Of a DNA stretch of 13,483 nt, positions 1-7,345 are shown piece after piece; positions within the stretch are counted from its first letter, which is position 1, and each line of letters starts with the position of its first letter. This stretch comes from an uncultured Bacteroidota bacterium (GTDB taxonomy: Bacteria > Bacteroidota > Bacteroidia > Chitinophagales > Chitinophagaceae): NCBI GenBank assembly GCA_903847655.1, contig CAINEG010000116.1, positions 1-13,483 on the forward strand. The letters are read 5' to 3'. Both the position numbers and the translations under genes were made by a program. A model generated the notes under the pieces. It ran no database searches, was not told where the DNA came from, and saw only the letters and a program-made list of their open reading frames with translations.

Positions 1-122
1 CATTATTTATATTTTTTACAAATTTAGGATTTATTATTAAATTTATTAATATATTTTTATTGATCCCACAAAATATAATTCGTTGATAATATTGATTATA
101 TTTAAGGATATAATCATTGAAC
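1..122. promoter_or_regulatory. AT-rich leader upstream of the first gene
   Basis: No coding region is supported here and the stretch is extremely AT-rich. Just before the first gene lies a perfect 9-base inverted repeat, AAATATAAT at 71-79 and ATTATATTT at 95-103, with a 15-base loop. The loop and right arm overlap two tandem near-identical 9-mers, TTGATAATA at 83-91 and TTGATTATA at 92-100. An AAGGA at 104-108 is the only Shine-Dalgarno-like sequence and sits rather far (14 bases) from the ATG at 123. I see no clean Bacteroidota -7 box (TAnnTTTG). The region probably holds the promoter for the three-gene cluster, but in such AT-rich DNA the repeats may be chance. Confidence 0.35.
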
Positions 123-884
123 ATGAAAAATATCCTCATTCTAACATTACTGCTTTTGAAATTTACAGCTGCAAATAGTCAAAATGCAGGTTCTGGGTCA
201 GCTGCAGGACCAGAAATGTCCAGCTTAAAAACTGCCAATTTAACCTACAATATTGATCCTTTTGGGGCATATACCGTGGATGGCATGGTCAAGGGGATGA
301 GGTATGCAGATATTTCAGGTACACCCTTTGTTTTTGGAGACTGGCGTAAAGCCACTATTTATGACCTTGGCTTACACCCTATTGCTACTATAAAAGTGAA
401 ATACAATAGCTATTCAGATCAAATTCATTTTTTAGATGAAAAAGAAACTGAATTGGTGGCCAATAAAGAAATCATCAAAAAAGTAATCTTGCTTTATGAT
501 AGTGCAGATGGTTCTAAAGAAATTGTTTTAGAAAAAGGATTCACCGATTCTAAAAGCATTTTAAGGGCGCATCAATTTGTGCAAGTCTTGAACGAAGGCA
601 AAGTGCAACTATTAAAACAAAACACCAATAAGATAATTCAGAAAGATTCCTTATTTGCTACCCTTAAAGTGAATACATTTTCTGAAAACACTTACTATTT
701 TTTAAAATACACCCCCACCAGTGTGGAGAAATTAAGAAAATTAGACCAAGCGGAGCTTTATGCCCTATTGCCTAATAAAGCCATTATTGAAGATTACAGC
801 AAGAAAAAATCAAAGTTAAAGAACGAAAAAGATTTTATTGACTTTTTAAATTATTACAATCAACAAGTGGCTACTTTACCTTAA
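123..884 (+). CDS. secreted protein of unknown function
   Basis: This encodes a 253-residue protein that I cannot assign to a named function. The frame stays open to a TTG at 117, but the ATG at 123 gives a textbook signal peptide: MKN, a leucine-rich core at residues 4-12, and likely cleavage near ANS|Q at 19-20. A Gly/Ser/Ala-rich linker (about 21-30) follows. The mature part looks beta-rich over residues 40-130, with a VDGMVKGMRYADISGTPF stretch and alternating hydrophobic residues. The last 60 residues are Lys-rich and probably helical. There are no cysteines, no lipobox and no obvious catalytic motif. It sits 18 bases upstream of the DsrE-family gene on the same strand, so co-transcription is likely, but that does not establish a shared role. 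Proteins of this general look are common as exported hypotheticals in Bacteroidota. Confidence 0.75.
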   Translation: MKNILILTLLLLKFTAANSQNAGSGSAAGPEMSSLKTANLTYNIDPFGAYTVDGMVKGMRYADISGTPFVFGDWRKATIYDLGLHPIATIKVKYNSYSDQIHFLDEKETELVANKEIIKKVILLYDSADGSKEIVLEKGFTDSKSILRAHQFVQVLNEGKVQLLKQNTNKIIQKDSLFATLKVNTFSENTYYFLKYTPTSVEKLRKLDQAELYALLPNKAIIEDYSKKKSKLKNEKDFIDFLNYYNQQVATLP

Positions 885-902
885 ATTAAGAGCAATAACT
901 AT

Positions 903-1340
903 ATGAAAAATATGAAAGCTACAATTTTACTGGTGTTGGCGTTTTTAATCACCAACTCTTTATCTGCACAAAACACAATTAACTCTAAAGAACATAAAAT
1001 TATCATACAATTAAATACCGGAGATACCATCGCTTGGGCTGCGACCATGGGCAATATTAAAAACTTACAAAAGGTTTGGCCTGAACATTTAACCGTTGAA
1101 GTAGTGGTGCATGGTATGGCCTTAGACTTATTGGTTGCAGCTAAAACTCCGATGGCCAAAGAAATTACAGAACTTACAAAGTCGGGGGTGAATTTTATGG
1201 CCTGTGAAAATTCAATGCGTAAGCATCATATCTTAAAAACCGATTTGATCATTGAAGCCATCCCTGTTCCATCTGGAGTGGCAGAAGTCATCCTCAAACA
1301 AGAATTAGGTTGGTCTTATTTAAAAGCCGGAGTTAATTAA
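903..1340 (+). CDS. secreted DsrE-fold protein
   Basis: This is a 145-residue protein with a Sec signal peptide (hydrophobic core about residues 6-18, cleavage near LSAQ at 20-23) followed by one DsrE/DsrF-like domain. The domain shows the alternating strand/helix pattern of the family: a KIIIQLNTGD first strand near 32-41, TVEVVVHGMALDLL at 64-77, and the conserved C-terminal SGVAEVILKQELGWSYLKAG region. One cysteine, C101 in FMACENSM, occupies the position where DsrE-type sulfur carriers hold persulfide. It is the only cysteine in the protein. Classical DsrE proteins are cytoplasmic parts of sulfur-relay systems; this one is predicted to act in the periplasm. It lies 29 bases upstream of a TsdA-like diheme cytochrome, which fits a sulfur-related job, though the exact reaction is inferred. 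The start at 903 gives the signal peptide directly; no good ribosome binding site is seen. Confidence 0.85.
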   Translation: MKNMKATILLVLAFLITNSLSAQNTINSKEHKIIIQLNTGDTIAWAATMGNIKNLQKVWPEHLTVEVVVHGMALDLLVAAKTPMAKEITELTKSGVNFMACENSMRKHHILKTDLIIEAIPVPSGVAEVILKQELGWSYLKAGVN

Positions 1341-1369
1341 TTTTGCGTTCTTTTTTATAATTCAATTGC

Positions 1370-2356
1370 ATGTTTAAAAAAGCGCTCATTTCAATTTTAA
1401 TTTTACTTCTTATTTTTAACTTGTATCAAACCCTATTTGTTAATAAAACGGATTTTTCAAACGAAATGCTCAATAAATCCAATCTATTGGATTCAAGTGC
1501 ATGGGTAGGCCCTTCTCATTATCAAATTCCCCTAGCCACCCATAAAAATGGAGCATTGATACAATATGGCTATGAATTGATCGCACATACTGCTTTGTAT
1601 TTAGGGCCAAAAGGGACGGTTCAACATTCTACGAATGGAATGAATTGTCAAAATTGTCATTTAGAAGCCGGCACCAAACCTTGGGGTTTAAATTACGGCT
1701 CCGTTTTTGCTACTTATCCTAAATTCAGAGAAAGATCGGGCAGCATAGAAACTATTTATAAAAGAGTGAATGATTGTATGGAACGTAGTTTAAATGGCAA
1801 GGCATTAGATACTAATTCAAAAGAAATGAAGGCCATTTATGCCTACATCCAATGGTTAGGTAATGATGTAGCTAAAGGTAAAAAAGTAAAAGGATCGGGT
1901 ATAGAAATATTACCCTACTTAAAAGAGGCAGCCAATCCTACCCAAGGTAAAATTGTGTATCTACAAAATTGTCAAAAATGCCATGGGGCCAATGGAGCAG
2001 GTGTGATGGATACCACTGGTAAAATGTATTTATATCCACCACTTTGGGGCAAGCATAGTTACAATGATGCTGCTGGAATATTTCAATTGTCAAAATTGGC
2101 GGGCTTTATCAAAAACAATATGCCCAATGGAATTAATTACCATACTCCTACTTTAAGCAATCAAGAAGCCTGGGATGTCGCAGCCTATATCAATGCACAA
2201 CCAAGACCAAGTAAAGATAAATCCAAAGATTGGCCTGTGCTAGCCACCAAGCCTGTGGACTATCCTTTTGGCCCCTATGCAGATTCTTTTACTACTGCTC
2301 AACATCAATTTGGGCCTTTTGAGCCCATTACTTTAGCAAAGAAAAATAAACATTAA
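1370..2356 (+). CDS. diheme c-type cytochrome, thiosulfate dehydrogenase (TsdA)-like
   Basis: This 328-residue protein carries two heme c attachment motifs, CQNCH at 93-97 and CQKCH at 201-205, each in its own cytochrome c domain (roughly 60-165 and 185-278). Between them, C136 in NDCMERSLNG matches the region that supplies a distal cysteine heme ligand in TsdA and SoxA-type cytochromes. The second domain has NNMP around M251, the usual place of a distal Met ligand. TsdA proteins couple two thiosulfate molecules to tetrathionate, or the reverse, in the periplasm. A hydrophobic segment at residues 5-23 has no convincing cleavage site, so the protein may be membrane-anchored. It follows the secreted DsrE gene by 29 bases. 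Its stop overlaps the stop of the convergent GH127 gene by four bases. Family placement is good; the direction of the reaction and the true substrate are inferred. Confidence 0.82.
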   Translation: MFKKALISILILLLIFNLYQTLFVNKTDFSNEMLNKSNLLDSSAWVGPSHYQIPLATHKNGALIQYGYELIAHTALYLGPKGTVQHSTNGMNCQNCHLEAGTKPWGLNYGSVFATYPKFRERSGSIETIYKRVNDCMERSLNGKALDTNSKEMKAIYAYIQWLGNDVAKGKKVKGSGIEILPYLKEAANPTQGKIVYLQNCQKCHGANGAGVMDTTGKMYLYPPLWGKHSYNDAAGIFQLSKLAGFIKNNMPNGINYHTPTLSNQEAWDVAAYINAQPRPSKDKSKDWPVLATKPVDYPFGPYADSFTTAQHQFGPFEPITLAKKNKH

Positions 2357-4380
2357 TAATTTATTTTTTCATTCTTAAAACTGGTAGGCAACCAAACTTG
2401 CATTGAATTACTTCCTCTATTGCACCAAGTATAATAAGGGATGGCTCTAATTTTTTGCACTATTGTTTGCGCTGATAATCCATCTGCACCCAATTGCACC
2501 ACAGGTAAATTGGCTACTAAACTGATCACTTTTTCATCTATCACCGAAAATGCTTCAGTAGTAAATACACTTTTATTAGGTGCAATTAAGTTCCAAGCCT
2601 TGCCATTGTTGTCTGCTGCTTCTACACAATACACTATTGGCCCTCTTTGCAAAGCAATTCGCCCATTGTCCTGAAGCAATTCCTCTCTAGCCATTATTTT
2701 TTTAACTTCCATGGGCAATCTATATTCAATGACATCATTATTTTTCCATTCTTGTTGCACCAATACATAGCTATTTTCAATTTGATAATTCACTTCTTTC
2801 CCATTGACAAGTACAATGGGTTTTTCGTCTTTTGTGTTATTGTCATAAAAATATAGTTGACCAGGGGCCGGAATTCCATTGGCCCAACCAGGCAATCTAA
2901 ATGCAATAGGCACCGATTGCTTCTTTTTCATATTCAAAGTGCATTTCATTGACCCAGCCCATGGATAATTGGTGGCCATCGTAAATTGCATATCTCCGTT
3001 AGGTAGTTTAAAATTGGTATTACTGCCCACAAATAGATTCACAAAAATTTTACCATTGGAATAACCATAAATATAATTACCCAAGGAGGCAATCAATCTA
3101 GCAATATTAGCGGGGCAACAAGCAGTTCCAAACCATTCTCTTCTTGCATTCTTGCCAGATGAGGCCAAAGGATTACCATAAAAAAACCGATCTCCAGTTA
3201 AGGACAATCCATCCAATGCTCCATTGTACAAACTTTTTTCTAGTACATCAATGTATTCCGCATTTCCTGTTAAACTATTCATTCTTTGGTTCCAAAATAC
3301 CATCCCTACCGAAGCGCAGGTTTCACAATAGGCTTGTTCGTTGGGTAAATCATAATCATTGGTAAATCCTTCATTGCTTCCAGCAGAACCAATACCACCG
3401 GTGATGTACATATTTCTAAAAACTACATCTTCCCATACCCTTCGCATGGCAGTGATATAATCCTGATCTCCTGTATGTGCTGCTACATCTGCCGCCCCAG
3501 TATACAAATACATAGCTCTTACTGCATGACCGGTAATTTCTTTTTGTTCTTTGACAGGCACTGCATCTTGTGCATAGGCCGTGTCCTTCCATTCTGTCCA
3601 AGTATAACCCTTGGCTAGTTTTTTTCCTCTTTCAGACAATAACCAATCTGCTAAGTTTAAATATTTTTTATCATTGGTCACACGGTACAATTTGACCAAG
3701 GCCAATTCTAATTCCTGATGTCCTGTGACCCAATCACGCTTGCCTGGCCCAAATAAGGAATCAAAATAATTGGCCCATTTAATGACCACGTCTAAAAATT
3801 TTCTTTTACCAGTAGCATCATAATAAGCAACGGCTGCTTCAATCATATGGCCTGCATTGTAATCCTCGTGCATACTCATATCTGACCATCTTTTATCTAA
3901 GCCAGTTAAAGTATAAAAAGTATTTAAATAACCATCCTCCAATTGCGCCGCCGCAATTTTATCAATCCACTCATCGGCCTTGGCTTCTAAATTTTTATCA
4001 TGACTTGTTTTAATGGCATAAGCCATCGCTTCCAATGCTTTAAACACATCAGAGTCATCATAAAATACACCCTCATGCTTTTCACCTTTTTTTCTGGTTA
4101 CTTTTTCAAAATTTCTAATTCTTGGCGTTTTTTCTTCAGTTTGATAAATACAGGCAGCTAAAGTTTTGGTAGCTACTAAATCCATTTTGGGTTTCCAAAA
4201 ATCATCTGTGACATTCACATTAGAAAAATTGATGGGTTCTATTTTAACCGAATTGTTTTGGGCTTGGCTAGTAGGATTTAATAATAGAAATAATACCAAA
4301 AAAATAGTCATAAATGCTATTATTTTATTGGTTATCCTATTTTTATTGGATTGCATTTGAAATAAGTTTGAATTTTTCAT
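2353..4380 (-). CDS. secreted GH127 beta-L-arabinofuranosidase
   Basis: This is a 675-residue exported glycoside hydrolase of family 127, which releases beta-L-arabinofuranose from arabinose-containing glycans. The signal peptide has a hydrophobic core at about 20-34 with cleavage after SQA at residue 40. An (alpha/alpha)6 barrel follows (about 60-440, including YDDSDVFKALEAMAYA and EDGYLNTFYT), then C-terminal beta-sandwich regions. The active site of the characterised enzyme HypBA1 can be traced: E337 in SNEGF corresponds to Glu322 (acid/base), E353 and C355 in ETC to Glu338 and Cys340, and C421-C422 in TACCPAN to Cys417-Cys418 (nucleophile and zinc ligands). The E337-E353 spacing of 16 equals that of HypBA1. 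The start at 4380 gives a long n-region; Met9 is a possible alternative. It is the distal gene of an operon, 11 bases after the 949-residue fusion protein. Confidence 0.93.
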   Translation of the reverse strand: MKNSNLFQMQSNKNRITNKIIAFMTIFLVLFLLLNPTSQAQNNSVKIEPINFSNVNVTDDFWKPKMDLVATKTLAACIYQTEEKTPRIRNFEKVTRKKGEKHEGVFYDDSDVFKALEAMAYAIKTSHDKNLEAKADEWIDKIAAAQLEDGYLNTFYTLTGLDKRWSDMSMHEDYNAGHMIEAAVAYYDATGKRKFLDVVIKWANYFDSLFGPGKRDWVTGHQELELALVKLYRVTNDKKYLNLADWLLSERGKKLAKGYTWTEWKDTAYAQDAVPVKEQKEITGHAVRAMYLYTGAADVAAHTGDQDYITAMRRVWEDVVFRNMYITGGIGSAGSNEGFTNDYDLPNEQAYCETCASVGMVFWNQRMNSLTGNAEYIDVLEKSLYNGALDGLSLTGDRFFYGNPLASSGKNARREWFGTACCPANIARLIASLGNYIYGYSNGKIFVNLFVGSNTNFKLPNGDMQFTMATNYPWAGSMKCTLNMKKKQSVPIAFRLPGWANGIPAPGQLYFYDNNTKDEKPIVLVNGKEVNYQIENSYVLVQQEWKNNDVIEYRLPMEVKKIMAREELLQDNGRIALQRGPIVYCVEAADNNGKAWNLIAPNKSVFTTEAFSVIDEKVISLVANLPVVQLGADGLSAQTIVQKIRAIPYYTWCNRGSNSMQVWLPTSFKNEKINY

Positions 4381-4391
4381 TTCCTTTGAAT

Positions 4392-7241
4392 TTAATTACT
4401 TGAATTATTTTTATAGATACATCTAAACCCAACAGTTCCATTTCTTTCAAAGCCTTGGCTAACTTTTAACAAATATTGCGCATAAGTTAATTCCCTGGGG
4501 CCGCCTTGCACATACCACCAACTACCTGCCGGTTTAAAATAACTTCCCCCCTTCAATAGTTGATAGGCGTAACTACCTGAAGCATATTCCGAGCTAGTGA
4601 GTTGCCAAACCGAACCCACTAAATCATAGAGACCATTAGGATTCACCCCTTTACTATAAGTTCCTACTGTATCCAAAATACCATTGCCTAAATTACAAAA
4701 ATTGCTGTCAATACCATTGATTTTAATCACACGCAAGGTATTGGTTACTTCTTCAAAGGATCTGGTTACCGGAATCTTTTGTTCCCATGGCCATTCATTT
4801 AAGTTACTAGTTTGGGCTGCGTATTGCCATTCAATTTCGGTGGGAATAGATTTATGGTACCAATGGGCATAAGCAAGGGCATCTTCATAGCTGACATAAA
4901 TCACTGGCTTTTTTTCATCCCCTGCAATTGGTTTCCCATTTTTCCAGTGTTTCAAATAATTAACTGTATCAGTGGGTTGATATTTACTATCTTGAATAAA
5001 CTCATAAAATTGATAATTGGTCACTGGAAATTTATCCATCCAATAAGTAGGCATATTTATTTCACTACTGTCTAGATTTGCTGGATAAGGAATGAAATCA
5101 TCTCCATGTGTTTGTTTGAATATAAATTTTCCAGCAGGAATTATGGTCATGCCAAGAGTGCTACTACTATTTGAAATACTAGTACCAGCAGCAAAATCTT
5201 TTGCCCTCTTTGTTGGATCCATCGGTCTTGCTTCACTTATAGGAAGATAGGCCACTGTTTCATCCAATAAGGTTTTAAATCCAAGGCTATCTTTTTGTAT
5301 TACTTGTATGATTAGTTTTCCTTCAAATCGATCAAAAGCTTTTTGAATAGAGATGGACTGATTGTTAAAAGGTAAATCCAAATCTGGTTGCTGCCAACCA
5401 GTTTCGGATTTCCAAATTTCAATACTTATATTTTTAGTATTGGAATAGTTGTTTTTTAATTGCGCTAAGTTTAAATAATTGTTGGCAATGGTTGCCTCTA
5501 TTAATCTAGGTAGATGCACAATACAATCTACAGCACCTTCATTATTGGTGCCTAGGTATTTTTGATGAAAGGCTTCGGTCTCTGCCTCGATATAATACTT
5601 TCCGTTTTTGTAATTGGGTTTTAATAATTGATGATGGTAGAGATCTACAAAATGCCAATTGTATTTAGGAATTACTTCAAATAATTCATTTTTAAAGCCC
5701 TGTGGAATAATAGAATAAATAGTGTAGACTGTTTTTTGATTGGTCGCCCATTTGTTTACCCAAATACTATCCACCATCGTAGGAATTAATGGTAGAACAT
5801 TAGAAGCATTAAAATTATCAGAAAGTAATCGTAATAGCTTCGTTGTTTTTCCTAAAAAAGCATATTGTTTTTCAGTCCAAGCAGGTTGTCCAGGTACCAT
5901 AATATTCATCTCCGTACCATAGCCATTAAAAAAACTGGTGGCAAATTCTCTATTGATGGGTTCTTTGAATAGTTCTGCTACTCTATAAATCGTAAAACCA
6001 GGTTGAATGAATTTGTTCAAATTCAGCATAGGTGGATAATACAATGCATTGTGTACCCTGCCAGAGATTATTCCTTGCATGTCTTTAGCTACAGCCATTC
6101 CTTCACTGTACATAATCACTCCTTTGCGAACCGAATCGGCAGCTTGTTGTAAAGAATCGCTTGAACTTCCTTGGGTATCTAACACTACCCCATCTGCATG
6201 CGTATTATTAATTAACCATGACAAACCATCATAATGATTCTGTGCTCTAGTATCTATGTCCCATGGATTGTAGGCCACATAAAGATGTTTATTTTGCTTG
6301 GCCAAATCATCACTGATTTTTTGAATGGCATTAAAACCACCAGGTAAATCTTTGTACAAATCAAATTGATTGCGTTGATCCAAACCCAAGGTGGGCCAGG
6401 TGGGCCAAATGCCAATAATATCATCCCCCCCGTACAATTGATTTCCCCTACTTATAAAATTATTGATGGTATAGATATTATTGGGTCGATCAAATAAGTA
6501 TTTATCCCAAGCCATCATCAAATGCATCAAATAGGTATGTCTTACCCATTGCAAATCTTTTCTATGGTACAAACTATCATTGAAGTTTTCAACCTCATAT
6601 AATTTTCTTTTTTGAAATACCTGTAAAATTCCATTTTGCCAAATACCTTTAAAAGGTTCAATGTAAATGGTGTAGCTGATACTACCCCCTGGATACAAGA
6701 TGGTCTCAAATCTTTTTACCTTTCCTTTCAAAATGCTTTCATCTGACCTTCTGCTAAATCCATAGACTGATAAATTAGGCTGGAGCTCCATGGTATTGTA
6801 GCCCATTTCCCAAGCATTGTCTGGTACGATTACATTGATCGGGTTTTTTCCAGGTAAAAATAAATGAGTTCTAGACAATCGATGATCTCCTTTCCCAGTG
6901 AGGTAAACTTGATGAGGATTAATTTCAAATGGAAGGAAATTTTTTATAATGCCAGTGTCAGAACCAGTATTGCTTACTAAAACTTTAATCACCCAAGCAT
7001 CCTTTTGTTTGGATACGCTCCCAACTTTATGTTGAATATTTCCCCTCGAATTGGTTTGGTAATTTACAATTGGCACTTTAGTAGGTAAATTGTAAACTTG
7101 ATGGTTTAGCTCAAATGACTCAATCCATTGATTGTCTGTAGACAAATGAATTTGGTCTTGACCAAAAATAGGGCTGGTCATTAAAGAACTACCCATTAGG
7201 CAAAATAGGTAAATGGATAGAATATTTATAGATCGTCTCAT
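4392..7241 (-). CDS. secreted TIM-barrel glycosidase-like protein fused to a SUMF1/FGE-fold domain
   Basis: This is a 949-residue exported protein counted from the ATG at 7241 (MRRSINIL). The frame extends two codons further to a TTG at 7247, which I did not use. A signal peptide ends near IFGQ (residues 25-28). Residues about 35-200 look like a beta-sandwich. From about 230 to 470 the pattern suggests a catalytic TIM barrel: GGDDIIGIWPTWPTLG, HLYVAYNPWD, then DGVVLDTQG with candidate nucleophile D355, and IMYSEGMA with candidate acid/base E380. A beta-rich part follows (about 500-665). Residues about 696-942 form a SUMF1/formylglycine-generating-enzyme fold: MTIIPAGKF, PTYWMDKFPVTNYQFYEF, IPTEIEWQYAA, NGLYDLVGSVWQL and GTVGFRC. 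The two active-site cysteines of true FGE are absent and VGNVWEW has become VGSVWQL, so this domain is probably non-catalytic. It is first in the operon with GH127. The glycosidase role is inferred from fold-like motifs and context. Confidence 0.7.
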   Translation of the reverse strand: MRRSINILSIYLFCLMGSSLMTSPIFGQDQIHLSTDNQWIESFELNHQVYNLPTKVPIVNYQTNSRGNIQHKVGSVSKQKDAWVIKVLVSNTGSDTGIIKNFLPFEINPHQVYLTGKGDHRLSRTHLFLPGKNPINVIVPDNAWEMGYNTMELQPNLSVYGFSRRSDESILKGKVKRFETILYPGGSISYTIYIEPFKGIWQNGILQVFQKRKLYEVENFNDSLYHRKDLQWVRHTYLMHLMMAWDKYLFDRPNNIYTINNFISRGNQLYGGDDIIGIWPTWPTLGLDQRNQFDLYKDLPGGFNAIQKISDDLAKQNKHLYVAYNPWDIDTRAQNHYDGLSWLINNTHADGVVLDTQGSSSDSLQQAADSVRKGVIMYSEGMAVAKDMQGIISGRVHNALYYPPMLNLNKFIQPGFTIYRVAELFKEPINREFATSFFNGYGTEMNIMVPGQPAWTEKQYAFLGKTTKLLRLLSDNFNASNVLPLIPTMVDSIWVNKWATNQKTVYTIYSIIPQGFKNELFEVIPKYNWHFVDLYHHQLLKPNYKNGKYYIEAETEAFHQKYLGTNNEGAVDCIVHLPRLIEATIANNYLNLAQLKNNYSNTKNISIEIWKSETGWQQPDLDLPFNNQSISIQKAFDRFEGKLIIQVIQKDSLGFKTLLDETVAYLPISEARPMDPTKRAKDFAAGTSISNSSSTLGMTIIPAGKFIFKQTHGDDFIPYPANLDSSEINMPTYWMDKFPVTNYQFYEFIQDSKYQPTDTVNYLKHWKNGKPIAGDEKKPVIYVSYEDALAYAHWYHKSIPTEIEWQYAAQTSNLNEWPWEQKIPVTRSFEEVTNTLRVIKINGIDSNFCNLGNGILDTVGTYSKGVNPNGLYDLVGSVWQLTSSEYASGSYAYQLLKGGSYFKPAGSWWYVQGGPRELTYAQYLLKVSQGFERNGTVGFRCIYKNNSSN

Positions 7242-7345
7242 ATACAAGTCAATAATACAGAAAGTTACTAAAAATGTATCTAAAAAGGAAACTAGGCTTT
7301 TTGTTCAACTAGAATTATCTTTATCCCCTATTGAATTTGTAAATA
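7242..7345. promoter_or_regulatory. divergent intergenic region between the glycosidase operon and ung
   Basis: These 104 bases separate two divergent genes, so they must carry at least the promoter of the minus-strand glycosidase operon and probably that of ung. The plus strand holds a TTTTTG at 7298-7303 and an AT-rich run up to the ung ATG. The minus strand holds a TACATTTT, one mismatch from a TAnnTTTG -7 box. I found no correctly spaced -33/-7 pair on either strand. No regulator gene for the glycosidase operon is adjacent. Confidence 0.4.

Noticed and set aside
899..1159. Minus-strand open frame of 86 codons opposite the DsrE gene
   Set aside because: It lies wholly antisense to a clear signal-peptide-plus-DsrE gene, has no recognisable domain, and is expected by chance.
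2441..3365. Plus-strand open frames at 2441-2674, 2647-2856 and 3144-3365
   Set aside because: All are opposite conserved GH127 coding sequence, including the catalytic cysteine region; none has a domain, signal or start context of its own.
3416..3601. Minus-strand open frame of 61 codons inside the GH127 gene
   Set aside because: It is an out-of-frame shadow of the GH127 barrel region with a Cys/Arg-rich composition unlike a real protein here.
5143..5214. Ser-rich TSISNSSSTLG segment of the fusion protein as a possible frameshift or assembly joint between two genes
   Set aside because: The reading frame is continuous and the segment is a natural interdomain linker just before the SUMF1 fold, so a single fused protein is the simpler reading.
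4684..6234. Plus-strand open frames at 4684-4872, 4812-5075, 5740-5922 and 6049-6234
   Set aside because: They are antisense to the TIM-barrel/SUMF1 gene, mutually overlapping, and without recognisable features.
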